A stretch of DNA of 64,000 nt from Alphaproteobacteria bacterium UBA6376 (GCA_002437665.1 DJQW01000002.1:62001-126000), one strand, 5' to 3'; positions 25,234 to 33,759 are shown, counted from the first letter of the stretch. Translations and numbers: made by a program. Notes: generated from the letters alone by a model not told the origin.

Positions 25234-25352
25234 GGTGAAAGAAAATAACACTAAAATCAAGTTGGAATTAGATGTCTAGTCGTTAATAAGAACCTCTTGC
25301 AAGAGAGGAGATTTCACCATTAAAAACGGACACTTCGGTGTCCGTTTATTTT
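25234..25352 (+). ncRNA. tracrRNA
   Basis: The anti-repeat at 25262-25279 (TTGGAATTAGATGTCTAG) is an 18-base perfect complement of the repeat interior and extends with G-U pairs through TCGT. It is followed by AATAAG, as seen after the anti-repeat in Neisseria tracrRNA, a small hairpin (CCTCT / AGAGG near 25293-25308), and the terminator hairpin AAACGGACAC-TTCG-GTGTCCGTTT at 25324-25347 with ATTTT. The promoter is at 25200-25227. The 5' end at about 25234 is predicted. Duplex processing by RNase III would give the mature guide. Confidence 0.93.
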
Positions 25353-25355
25353 ACA

Positions 25356-25386
25356 AAAAATCACCCCGCGGTGCGGGGTGTTTTTC
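25356..25386. terminator. Bidirectional terminator between tracrRNA and autotransporter
   Basis: CACCCCGC-GGT-GCGGGGTG at 25362-25380, flanked by AAAAAAT and TTTTTC. It mainly serves the leftward autotransporter gene and backs up the tracrRNA terminator. Confidence 0.9.
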
Positions 25387-28300
25387 TTAGAAGCGGTATG
25401 ATCCGGAAACCTTGATATTATGCAGTTGAATATCTTGGTTATACTGGTAACGGTAATCCAGACCAATCTGCAAGCCACTGGCCGACAGCATTTCTACGCC
25501 ACCGCCGATGTTCGCCCACATTGGATCGATATCAATATCATACTTTGTGAACGAATTTGCGACCGAGAATTTATATTTCGCGTTGTCTGGCGCGCCCAAC
25601 ACATCGTATTCGATTCCGATTGTCGCATATGGGCGAATCTGGAACCATGCCGATGGATAGATACGCTTTTGCGCGGTCAACGAATACCCAGGTGTAAAGA
25701 TCAGATACCCGTCGGATTCCATGTCCATATAATCGTGGCCACGGGCCTTTTCCGTCAGCGAGAATCCAAAGTTATACCCAACGCGCGCATACATATTGCC
25801 AACAACATACTGGTTCAGCCAATCATGCAGCAAGCCCCATTCACTGGTGAATGCAACGTCATAGCCCGTACCATCAATCGCGCCATTTATATATGTCTGG
25901 TGACGTGTGGTATCCAACACATGGATGTCCAAGAACGCATTACCATAAACGCGTGTTTTTTCGCCCAATGTCTGCATCAAATAACCACCCAGACCGATGT
26001 TGGTATCTGCAACCTTGACATCAACATTGCCGGCGATGAACGGATTTTCAACGGTATAGCCCAAATTCATAGAATCCGAGTTGTCCGCCGACATGTGCGA
26101 TATACGCCCTGTCAACCCCAGAATCAAAGTTTCAGAATGCTGCCAGTCAAATCCACCCGCGACGTTGATACGGTTACCATCAACGCGTTTGCCATCGGAC
26201 ACTTTCTGGTTGAACATACCAAATTCCGCATCAACCCATGCCTTTTTCAGGTTGCGGTTACGATTCCAGATAAATTCGTCAAACATGCGGTCTTCGAATG
26301 AACGGAAATTAGTGTGTTCATTCAAGACAATGCTGCCCACGACCTGTTCGATTTCACGTGGCTGAACCAAGCGGCTGAAACGTGACAACGCCGTACCATC
26401 GCGATTCGTATTATAATCTTCCATACGCTTGTACAGTTCGTTGCCCAACTGTTCCAGATTTGTGCCACGGAATATCACAGGCAACATTTCCAGCGCATGA
26501 CGACCATAAAATCCCTTGCCAGCGGCCGCGCCATCCAACATGTCGTCCAACGCGCCTGCGGACATATATTCGCCACTGGTGTGCCCTGGGGTGCGGCCAA
26601 CAATCGGCTGAATCTTGAACACCTCTACCGGCCCACCAAAGCGTGGATCAAACACCAAATAGATACTGTCGTCAATACCATCACCGTCGGTATCACGCAC
26701 GGTCAGGTATGCAGAATCCGCATCAACCAGCGCACCGCTGAAATAGTCATAACACATCGTGCCCGTATTGTTGCACACAACAACGTTCAGATTGCGCAGT
26801 TTATCGCCCAATTCTGTGATGCCATCGTCTGCATGTACCAGCCAAATTGCATCGCCCACCGTTGCCAATTCACGCAACGCAACACCAATCTGATCGGTCG
26901 CATTTGCAAACCCAGTCGATGGATTACGCGACAGCGTCAAATCAGATGTGAACGCACCATCAACCTGAATCAATGCACCCGCATTGCCGTCTGTGGCGTT
27001 TGTGATGCGCCCCAGCGTGTTATCGTCCGCCAAACTGACCGATGACCAGTAATTGCGTGTTGGTGCGGTCAGCACATCACGACGTCTGACATCAACGTAC
27101 AGGCCACTGTCGTTATCAAACAGATAGTTGCCACCAATCGTCATTTCTTGCAAGCCACCAAAGCGCGCGCCGCCAGAAACATTACCGGTAACGCCCACGG
27201 TCAGGCCCGCGTTTGAATACACACGCATGTTTTTGACGTCAATATTACCCGCAACCGTCAGGTCAGTCGTATTGATGTCCAGCGCACCCGATGTTTGCTG
27301 AATATTACCGCCCACAATCACATTAGACGCAGACAGTGCATAACTGTCGCCGGTGATATTTGCATCACGCACCGCGATTGTCCCAGCATAATTCTGGTAC
27401 AAGTTTTTGACTGTAAATGCACCCGCAGATTTCATACCCGCGCCCGACAATGTTGCCGTGCCATTATTGGCAAAGTAATCAACATTTGCCACATCCGCGC
27501 CCGATGCAATCGTCAAATCGCCATCATTGTCAACCGCACCCAGTGTCATACCACGTGCCGCATTCAGTGTCAAAGTACCCTTGTTTGAAATGCCCCCAAA
27601 TGCGATGCTGGAATTTTCAGACGAAATCGACGTTGTCGCGCCCGCCGCAACATTCGCCGCGCCGGTAAATGCGACCGCGTTTTTAACGTCGTATGCAACC
27701 GTACCGGTGTCGGCCATCAACGCGCCAGTGGCTGTCAAACTGCCCGCGGTGACGTTTGTGTTGCCAACAATGCTCAGCCCAGATGCCGCCGCACCTGCAA
27801 CGTCAGATGCGTGTGTTATGTTACCCGCAACAGAAATCAAATCATCAGACGTGATTGTTGGCGCATTGATAACCGCACTGCCCCCCGACACGGTCAGCAT
27901 CGCCATATTCAATTTTTCCGCCGAAATATTCAGTTTCAGATTTGATTCAATCGCACCCGCGGTAATAGAATCCGCCGCAACCAAATTCAATGTGCCGGTA
28001 TTGTCAATCTGGCCAATGGTCAGGTCAGACGCACTGTTGATATTGGCGTTACCACTGCTGGCCAATGCGCCCATATCAATGGTTGCGCCGTTGATTGTCA
28101 ATGTGCCGCCGTTGCTGGTCTGGCCACCGATTTTAGCGGTGCCCACCGCATCAATTTTAACCGTGCCATTGGTCGCCAACGCGCCATCCATTGTGAAATC
28201 TTGGTGTGACGTCAATGTCAACGTTTTACCATTGGCGATTGTCACGCTGTCAAAAGACATGCCCCCCACGCTGGTTTCCATGGTGTATTCGTTGCCACTG

Positions 28301-30471
28301 ATAACCATTCCGGTCATCCCCCATGTCGGCGTCGCATCGTTAAACAACAATTCGCCACCAACACTGATATCGCCAGTTGTTGCGGTCAATGATTTCCCAG
28401 ACAAAACAATCAAACCATTCGTTGTGCCGCGATTCGTCAGTGATGCAACATTTGCATTCGCCGCCGCAATTTCCAGCCATGCGCCATTGGTTGCCGATGC
28501 CGCACCCGCAACATTCAGCGTCTGGCCCGCTGCACGCGATGCATCCGCCGAACCAAATATCAAACGCTGGTTTGCATTTGTCGCCAACGCATCACCACCA
28601 ATGTCCATCAACGACGCGTCCATACGCACCGTACGTGCAGTTGTATCGGTAACGCGAACGTCCCCGCCAATATTGATTATGCCGTTATTTGATTTCAACA
28701 CAAACGCCGTTGTTCCGTCCGCCGCAACCGACATGTCGCCCGCATTTGCCGCGGCACTGCCACTGGCGATAAAGTTACCATCAATTTGTACCGAATTTTC
28801 AACAGTCAGGTTTTTAACCGCACTGCGCAAACTCAATTTACCGCCAGACACAATCATTTTGTCCAGAATTTGAATATTGCCAATCAGTGCGTTCATTTCA
28901 ACCGAACCGCCCAATACGTTCAAATTCTTGGCCGAAATATTGTCGCTGGCATTGCCCGAACCAATAACCGTCATCGCGCCGGCATTATTTGTCAAATCGC
29001 CGCCAATCGTGATATTACGCGCCGTGATGTCCAAGACCCCTTGGTCACCCGCCGACGTGCCGTTCACAACGTTACCATCAACCGTCAGCGCACCACTGGA
29101 CGACGCAGATGCCGCCACACGTAAATCACCAGTGTTCGTAACACTTGCCACATTTACTGTATTACCGTCGATGCGCATTTTACTGCCATTTGTGTTGGAA
29201 ACGTCGCCCCCAACAAACGCGCCACCCGCCGCAATCGTTGCATTTGCGTCCGCACCATCACCAGAAATCGCCCCTGTTGTAATACTCAGACCACGAATTT
29301 CCAACGTGCCCGTATTGCGAATCGATGTTGATGTGAAATTACCCGCACTGTTCAATGTCAATCCGGCAATACCGCCTTGCGGCAAAATCGACGCATTAGA
29401 AATCGCACCAAACGACATATCGCCCAGCGTCGTTTCAATGGTCGCCATACCCTGTTTCAGCAAGATATCGCCCGTCATCTGCAAAGAACCGGTTTTCAAC
29501 GTGAATTTACCGCTGTCGGTCATATTGCTCCAATCAATATTCTGGGCAATTTTGGTCAGGCCCGAAATATTCGCAACAAACACACCACTGTTGACGATGG
29601 ACGCGTTCTGGCCGTTACCACCATTGATGGTCAAACTGTCACCATTGATGTTCATTGTCCCAGAAGTATCTTCGTTTGTAATTGCGCCTGCAATCGTAAT
29701 GTCCTTTGCCGACACAGTAACCGTACCTGCGGCCTTGTTTTCCAAACTGCCCGTGGTGTCGGTATTGGTCAACGTCAAATTGCCACCCACCGTTACGTTC
29801 AGCGAACCCGCAGAATTTTGAATTGTGCCCGATGTAATATCGCCACCCGCTGTAATCTTGCCAGTGCTGTTCGCATTCTTGTATGTGAACTGCTTCATAG
29901 TAATAGAATCAGTTGCATCCAAATTGACGTCAGCATTTGCCCCCGTGGCATTTACATCAATCGCACCGGTATTGATGGTATTTGCAATGATGCGCAAAGT
30001 GTCGTTTGCATTTATCGCACCCGACGTAAATGAATCGATACCACCACCGGCAACACCACTGTTTGCCGCCACGCTCAGCGCGCCCAGCGCATTTATCGTG
30101 CCACCAATCGACACATCCATGCCCGCCGCCGTGCCGTTCTGAATGCCCAGCGTCATGCCAGATTTAATTTCCAGATTATTACCAATGACAACATCGCCAT
30201 CGGACTGGATGGTGAAAGACCCCGTATCGCGCAAAATTGCCAAATCGCCGTTACCGCCCTGACCCGTGCCACCAACATAAACCGCGCCCGCGACATTCAA
30301 ACCATTTGTCGTTGCCCCATCGCCCAAGACCAAACTGGTGTCCGTTGCGTCAATCGTTTTACTGGCATCGGTTGCGCCGATATTCAGCCCATCTGCAAAC
30401 GTGGCCGCGCCCGCACCAAAAGGCATCAAGCAACATACAACAGATACTAATTTTTTTGAAAACAGAGACAT
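25387..30471 (-). CDS. Large autotransporter adhesin
   Basis: A 1694-residue type V secreted protein. The signal peptide is MSLFSKKLVSVVCCLMPFGAGA. The long passenger is a repetitive Gly/Asn/Thr/Ala-rich beta-helix with dozens of short repeats of the kind IxxxGxLxxxA (for example GNLTLTNTDTTG and GDLTNNAGAMTV). A linker with VEVFKIQPIVGRTP leads into an alpha-helical region (QPREIEQVVGSIVLNEHTNF), and the C-terminal barrel of about 300 residues ends with the strand KVSGSYRF, whose terminal Phe is the usual Bam recognition signal. The ATG at 30471 is preferred to an in-frame ATG 7 codons upstream. No ligand can be inferred. It is a single gene with its own terminator, divergent from enolase. 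Confidence 0.88.
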   Translation of the reverse strand: MSLFSKKLVSVVCCLMPFGAGAATFADGLNIGATDASKTIDATDTSLVLGDGATTNGLNVAGAVYVGGTGQGGNGDLAILRDTGSFTIQSDGDVVIGNNLEIKSGMTLGIQNGTAAGMDVSIGGTINALGALSVAANSGVAGGGIDSFTSGAINANDTLRIIANTINTGAIDVNATGANADVNLDATDSITMKQFTYKNANSTGKITAGGDITSGTIQNSAGSLNVTVGGNLTLTNTDTTGSLENKAAGTVTVSAKDITIAGAITNEDTSGTMNINGDSLTINGGNGQNASIVNSGVFVANISGLTKIAQNIDWSNMTDSGKFTLKTGSLQMTGDILLKQGMATIETTLGDMSFGAISNASILPQGGIAGLTLNSAGNFTSTSIRNTGTLEIRGLSITTGAISGDGADANATIAAGGAFVGGDVSNTNGSKMRIDGNTVNVASVTNTGDLRVAASASSSGALTVDGNVVNGTSAGDQGVLDITARNITIGGDLTNNAGAMTVIGSGNASDNISAKNLNVLGGSVEMNALIGNIQILDKMIVSGGKLSLRSAVKNLTVENSVQIDGNFIASGSAAANAGDMSVAADGTTAFVLKSNNGIINIGGDVRVTDTTARTVRMDASLMDIGGDALATNANQRLIFGSADASRAAGQTLNVAGAASATNGAWLEIAAANANVASLTNRGTTNGLIVLSGKSLTATTGDISVGGELLFNDATPTWGMTGMVISGNEYTMETSVGGMSFDSVTIANGKTLTLTSHQDFTMDGALATNGTVKIDAVGTAKIGGQTSNGGTLTINGATIDMGALASSGNANINSASDLTIGQIDNTGTLNLVAADSITAGAIESNLKLNISAEKLNMAMLTVSGGSAVINAPTITSDDLISVAGNITHASDVAGAAASGLSIVGNTNVTAGSLTATGALMADTGTVAYDVKNAVAFTGAANVAAGATTSISSENSSIAFGGISNKGTLTLNAARGMTLGAVDNDGDLTIASGADVANVDYFANNGTATLSGAGMKSAGAFTVKNLYQNYAGTIAVRDANITGDSYALSASNVIVGGNIQQTSGALDINTTDLTVAGNIDVKNMRVYSNAGLTVGVTGNVSGGARFGGLQEMTIGGNYLFDNDSGLYVDVRRRDVLTAPTRNYWSSVSLADDNTLGRITNATDGNAGALIQVDGAFTSDLTLSRNPSTGFANATDQIGVALRELATVGDAIWLVHADDGITELGDKLRNLNVVVCNNTGTMCYDYFSGALVDADSAYLTVRDTDGDGIDDSIYLVFDPRFGGPVEVFKIQPIVGRTPGHTSGEYMSAGALDDMLDGAAAGKGFYGRHALEMLPVIFRGTNLEQLGNELYKRMEDYNTNRDGTALSRFSRLVQPREIEQVVGSIVLNEHTNFRSFEDRMFDEFIWNRNRNLKKAWVDAEFGMFNQKVSDGKRVDGNRINVAGGFDWQHSETLILGLTGRISHMSADNSDSMNLGYTVENPFIAGNVDVKVADTNIGLGGYLMQTLGEKTRVYGNAFLDIHVLDTTRHQTYINGAIDGTGYDVAFTSEWGLLHDWLNQYVVGNMYARVGYNFGFSLTEKARGHDYMDMESDGYLIFTPGYSLTAQKRIYPSAWFQIRPYATIGIEYDVLGAPDNAKYKFSVANSFTKYDIDIDPMWANIGGGVEMLSASGLQIGLDYRYQYNQDIQLHNIKVSGSYRF

Positions 30472-30576
30472 CTTTCTTTCCATTCCTTGCAATTTGTTAT
30501 TCCATTATAAAAAAATTTTTGGTATAAGGGCAAGACAAATATTACACAAAGAAATGAAAAGAAAGGAGAAGCAAAT

Positions 30577-31839
30577 ATGTATGAGATAAAATCAGTTCAT
30601 GCACGCCAAATTATGGACAGCCGTGGCAACCCAACCGTTGAATGCGACATTGTGTTATCTGGGGGCGCACGTGGTCGCGCGGCCGTACCGTCGGGTGCAT
30701 CAACTGGCAGTTTCGAGGCCTTGGAACTGCGTGATGGTGGCGACGCATATATGGGCAAAGGCGTTGCAACCGCCGTCCGCAATGTAAATGAAATCATCGC
30801 CCCTGCAATTATTGGCATGGTGGCAAACGACCAGACCGCATTGGACGAAAAAATGCTGGCACTGGACGGCACACAGAACAAGGACAAATTGGGTGCAAAC
30901 GCAATTCTGGCTGTGTCATTGGCGGCGGCGCATGCGGCGGCCAATCAATCGGGTATGCCATTATATAAGTACATTGCGGGCGTATACGGCAACGCAAATC
31001 CATGCGTATTGCCACGCCCAATGATGAACATCATCAACGGCGGCGCACACGCAGATAACGGTCTGGACGCCCAAGAATTTATGATTATTCCAAATGGCGC
31101 AAAATCCGAAGCCGACGCAATCCGCATGGGCTCTGAAATATTCCACCATTTGAAAAAGATTCTGAAATCCGGTGGCAATTCCACCAACGTCGGCGACGAA
31201 GGCGGCTTTGCACCAAACTTTCATTCTTGCGCACAGGCATTGGATACAATCATCGCCGCAATTCGCGATGCGGGCTATACCCCAGGGGATCAGGTTTCAA
31301 TCGGTCTGGACGTGGCATCATCTGAATTTTATGCCGACGGCGTATATAATTTCGAAGGCAAAAAATTATCATCCGACCAGATGATTGAATTTTACGAACA
31401 GTTGATTGCAACATATCCAATTATCTCTATCGAAGATGCATTGGCCGAAGAAGATTGGGCGGGATGGCGCAAACTGACCGAAACAATCGGCAAAAAGTGC
31501 CAGTTGGTTGGCGATGACCTGTTTGTGACCAACCCTGCACGTCTGCGCCGTGGCATTGATGCCGGTGTTGCGAACGCAATTCTGATAAAGGTGAACCAAA
31601 TCGGCACATTGACCGAAACATTGCGCGCCATCAAAATGGCCCAAGACGCAAATTACGGCGTAATCATTTCGCACCGCAGTGGCGAAACCGAAGACACCAC
31701 AATCGCGGATTTGGCCGTTGCGACAAACGCGGGTCAAATCAAGACCGGTTCTATGTCACGCACCGACCGTATGGCAAAATACAACCAGTTGTTGCGTATC
31801 GAAGAAGAACTGGACAAATCGGCAAAGTATGGTATATAA
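30577..31839 (+). CDS. eno: Enolase
   Basis: Glycolytic enzyme converting 2-phosphoglycerate to phosphoenolpyruvate, 420 residues, near family length. Motifs present: IMDSRGNPTVECD, the SGASTGSFEALELRD loop, metal ligands in SIEDALAEEDWAGW and QLVGDDLFVTN, the catalytic lysine in NAILIKVNQIGTLTET, and the signature VISHRSGETEDTTIADLAVA. AAAGGAG lies 7 bases before the ATG. It is transcribed divergently from the large autotransporter and ends at a strong terminator. Confidence 0.98.
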   Translation: MYEIKSVHARQIMDSRGNPTVECDIVLSGGARGRAAVPSGASTGSFEALELRDGGDAYMGKGVATAVRNVNEIIAPAIIGMVANDQTALDEKMLALDGTQNKDKLGANAILAVSLAAAHAAANQSGMPLYKYIAGVYGNANPCVLPRPMMNIINGGAHADNGLDAQEFMIIPNGAKSEADAIRMGSEIFHHLKKILKSGGNSTNVGDEGGFAPNFHSCAQALDTIIAAIRDAGYTPGDQVSIGLDVASSEFYADGVYNFEGKKLSSDQMIEFYEQLIATYPIISIEDALAEEDWAGWRKLTETIGKKCQLVGDDLFVTNPARLRRGIDAGVANAILIKVNQIGTLTETLRAIKMAQDANYGVIISHRSGETEDTTIADLAVATNAGQIKTGSMSRTDRMAKYNQLLRIEEELDKSAKYGI

Positions 31840-31858
31840 TTTACTAGAAATGTAACAA

Positions 31859-31889
31859 ACGGGGGGCGAAATCGTGCGCCCCCTTTTTT
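31859..31889 (+). terminator. Terminator of enolase
   Basis: GGGGGCG, a short loop and CGCCCCC followed by TTTTTTC, 20 bases after the eno stop. Confidence 0.85.
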
Positions 31890-31899
31890 CTGAGGCCCA

Positions 31900-32106
31900 A
31901 TGATAACAACGCACCAAATTTTTATTATTGCCAAATACGCAATCGCAGTATTGCTGGCCATTGGCATATTCTTGGCCCCCGCATGGATTGCGCGCCAAAC
32001 GGCACGGGGCAAGCAAGATATGATTCTGGTTCGCTTGGGCAGTTGGGTATTCAGTTGGACTGGCATCGGATGGCTGTGGGCATTATTCTGGGCCAGCAAG
32101 AAATAA
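31900..32106 (+). CDS. Superinfection-immunity-like small membrane protein
   Basis: A 68-residue protein with two hydrophobic spans (AKYAIAVLLAIGIFLAPAWIA and WVFSWTGIGWLWALFWA). The second span carries the WTGIGWLWALFWA pattern typical of the phage superinfection immunity (Imm) family, whose members sit in the inner membrane and block phage DNA entry. Homologues are also common as orphan chromosomal genes without proven function. GAGG lies 6 bases before the ATG. It follows the eno terminator, so it is expressed by read-through or a promoter inside that short gap. Confidence 0.7.
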   Translation: MITTHQIFIIAKYAIAVLLAIGIFLAPAWIARQTARGKQDMILVRLGSWVFSWTGIGWLWALFWASKK

Positions 32107-32152
32107 TTTTTTCATAATCTATAATCGTATCGCCTGCTGTCTAGCCCCCCCC

Positions 32153-32183
32153 TTGTCATTGCGAGCGCAGCGTGGCAATCCAG
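32153..32183. repeat. REP-type palindromic element (CATTGCGAG...GCAATCCAG family)
   Basis: TTGTCATTGCGAGCGCAGCG followed by TGGCAATCCAG. The outer arms TTGC and GCAA are complementary around a variable centre. Relatives occur at 35170-35198, 35264-35314, 48955-49005, 51484-51512 and 51529-51568. This copy lies between convergent genes. Confidence 0.8.
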
Positions 32184-32238
32184 TCAGTAGAGTTGCACCG
32201 AATGGCGCACAATATGTATTCTCTATTATCTATGCTCT

Positions 32239-32267
32239 AAAAAAATGTCCGCGGGTGGCGGCGGACA
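32239..32267 (-). terminator. Terminator of the leftward secreted-protein operon
   Basis: TGTCCGC / GCGGACA stem at 32246-32267 followed on the minus strand by seven Ts. It is homologous to the terminator at 34776-34806 of the inverted duplicate operon. Confidence 0.85.
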
Positions 32268-32283
32268 CAACATCACCACAAAA

Positions 32284-32871
32284 TCACGCACCAGTACTAC
32301 TGCTGGAATCTGGATTAACCGTACGTTCATAACCCTCGCCATTGTCAATATCGCATTCGGCATAACAAACGTCATCAATCATCAAATACCCGTTGGAACA
32401 TGTGTTGACATCGCAAAGTTCCCAGTCACCATATTTACTACATGTTTGTGTCCCAGAACCCTTTGTAGTTACACAATCCTGGGTATCCCCAGGGGTGCAA
32501 TCTGGTTTTTTACATTTTCCTGATGTATGATTCAATTCATAACGATGATGCACATCCTCGCTATTAACGTCCAACCACGATTCTTCAACGCATGTAACCT
32601 TGTATTGCAACACGGTTGTATCGTCGCAATAACAGTCAACACTAGAAATGTCGGTAATATTTTTTTCTGTTACTGGGGCATCGTACGAATCAATTTTACA
32701 ATCGTGGGTATACCATGCTGCGCTACCTTGATTGTCATTCAGCGTCGGCCCGCCACACTTCAACCTAATATAACTGCGTGATGCGGCATCGGCATCTTTA
32801 CTGTGTATAACGCCCACGAATGCCAGCACCGTTGCCCAAAAGCGAAACCAAGATGATTTTATTTTTTGCAT
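32284..32871 (-). CDS. Secreted Cys-rich protein (paralogue of 34195-34761)
   Basis: A 195-residue exported protein; family not recognised. The N-terminus MQKIKSSWFRFWATVLAFVG is a signal peptide ending near DADAA. The mature part contains about 14 cysteines, including CYCDDTTVLQYKVTC, then a thrombospondin-like stretch GTQTCSKYGDWELCDVNTCSNGY and CYAECDIDNGEG, ending in a Ser-rich tail. The signal peptide and Cys spacing match the paralogue at 34195-34761. It is the second gene of a two-gene operon, 19 bases after the first, with AGGGGGA as ribosome binding site. Confidence 0.7.
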   Translation of the reverse strand: MQKIKSSWFRFWATVLAFVGVIHSKDADAASRSYIRLKCGGPTLNDNQGSAAWYTHDCKIDSYDAPVTEKNITDISSVDCYCDDTTVLQYKVTCVEESWLDVNSEDVHHRYELNHTSGKCKKPDCTPGDTQDCVTTKGSGTQTCSKYGDWELCDVNTCSNGYLMIDDVCYAECDIDNGEGYERTVNPDSSSSTGA

Positions 32872-32890
32872 TTTATTTTCCCCCTAAATA

Positions 32891-33274
32891 TCAATATTTA
32901 CAATCACCGCCAGAATATTGCCAATTACCCGTACTATCTTTGAATGTTTGGTAATCATAAGGCGAAATATAACACGCACCTTCCAGCAAAGGTTCATTGG
33001 GTGCAACCGGTTTCAGCGTCAGGCCGGTGTGCGGACTGCCGATAACATCGGCTTGCCATGTGCGAACCTTGGCTGTGCCACCACTGGCCAGCATCTTGCC
33101 AGGACACTTGGTACATTTGGTGTACATTGTTTCGCCTGACTTATAATCCATAAACCCTTCTGTTGCGAAATAGCCATCAGCGCACTGGCGTACAACACAT
33201 CGCGTAACGGTACTGGCGTTTGCACCACCTGCCGCCAATAAAATCGCAAAACCACAGACAATGAATTTTTTCAT
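32891..33274 (-). CDS. Small secreted Cys-rich protein (paralogue of 33777-34166)
   Basis: A 127-residue exported protein with signal MKKFIVCGFAILLAAGGANA. The mature part has Cys pairs in VTRCVVRQCADGYF and TKCTKCPGK, then a strictly conserved segment GGTAKVRTW, VIGSPHTGLTLKP and SPYDYQTFKDSTGNW shared with its paralogue. The two genes are nearly identical at their 3' ends, also in DNA sequence, so the duplication is recent or maintained by gene conversion. Expression is probably controlled by the leader RNA at 33304-33484, whose terminator ends 30 bases before the ATG. Function unknown. Confidence 0.7.
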   Translation of the reverse strand: MKKFIVCGFAILLAAGGANASTVTRCVVRQCADGYFATEGFMDYKSGETMYTKCTKCPGKMLASGGTAKVRTWQADVIGSPHTGLTLKPVAPNEPLLEGACYISPYDYQTFKDSTGNWQYSGGDCKY

Positions 33275-33303
33275 ATTTTCCTTTCCCTTTTTTCGTCGGG
33301 CAC

Positions 33304-33484
33304 AAAAAACACCCTGCCAAGGCGGGTGGTTGGAGGTTAAGAACTATAATTTACAGAAAATAGCGGGCTTATTCGAATATATCGCCACCCTCCAACCCGA
33401 ACATAGATTGGAGGTATTTTTTGTCCCCTCGGACACTGTAAATTAGAGGTTCTTACGCCCCGACATGGCCGCTTCGCCTTGTCA
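33304..33484 (-). ncRNA. Structured leader RNA with terminator, copy 2 (candidate riboswitch/attenuator)
   Basis: Minus strand, start near 33484. P0 at 33483-33462 (GACA.GGC / GCC.TGTC). P1 pairs 33453-33436 with 33356-33340: AGAAC with GTTCT and TAATTTACAG with CTGTAAATTA. Copy 1 has different bases here but keeps the pairing. P2 is at 33434-33423 (GTCC / GGAC) and P3 at 33414-33389 (CCTCCAA / TTGGAGG). The core GTGGCGATATATTCGAATAA leads to CCCGCTA. CCTCCAACC (33336-33328) can pair with GGTTGGAGG (33397-33389). The terminator CACCC...GGGTG with TTTTTT is at 33328-33304. The secreted-protein start follows at 33274. Confidence 0.78.
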
Positions 33485-33489
33485 TAAAC

Positions 33490-33518
33490 ACTCTAACACA
33501 GATAAAATTCCCACGCAA
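33490..33518 (-). promoter_or_regulatory. Promoter of leader RNA copy 2
   Basis: On the minus strand TTGCGT (33518-33513) and TAGAGT (33495-33490, with TG one base before it) are separated by 17 bases, placing the start near 33484 beside the P0 hairpin. Confidence 0.55.
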
Positions 33519-33558
33519 CAGGAAAGTGCACAGAGCACACATAACAATCAAATACTGA

Positions 33559-33587
33559 TTGCAAAAAAGACGTTTCCATTATACAAT
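33559..33587 (+). promoter_or_regulatory. Promoter of leader RNA copy 3
   Basis: TTGCAA (33559-33564) and TACAAT (33582-33587) with a 17-base spacer; start predicted near 33594, just before the P0 hairpin of copy 3. It is divergent from the copy 2 promoter. Confidence 0.55.
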
Positions 33588-33593
33588 AATCCT

Positions 33594-33759
33594 GCCATTG
33601 GGTATTCTGATGGTTGGGCTTCACAACCCACAGATGGCGTCAGAGAAGACGAAAAAACTCCAATCATGCACATGGTTGGAGACGGGTGGAATATATTGAA
33701 TACACTCGGCTATCTATCTGTAGTTGTGAATCTCCAACCGCCAATTCTGGCGGTTTTTC
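33594..33759 (+). ncRNA. Structured leader RNA with terminator, copy 3 (candidate riboswitch/attenuator)
   Basis: P0 at 33595-33613 (CCAT / ATGG, weak). P1 pairs 33620-33635 with 33716-33730: TTCACAAC with GTTGTGAA and ACAGAT with ATCTGT, split by CC/A. Almost every base differs from copies 1 and 2, yet pairing is kept. P2 is at 33638-33651 (CGTC / GACG). P3 is at 33658-33681 (CTCCAATCATG / CATGGTTGGAG). The core has GTGGAATATATTGAATA then CGGCTA. TCTCCAACC (33731-33739) can form 9 bp with GGTTGGAGA (33674-33682), which overlaps the foot of the terminator AACCGCCA-ATTC-TGGCGGTT at 33736-33755 with a T run. The start codon follows at 33777. Confidence 0.8.

Noticed and set aside
25420..30142. 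Plus-strand open frames up to 448 codons opposite the large autotransporter
   Set aside because: They arise from the repetitive, low-stop composition of the passenger gene; the minus frame has a signal peptide, a barrel and a terminator.
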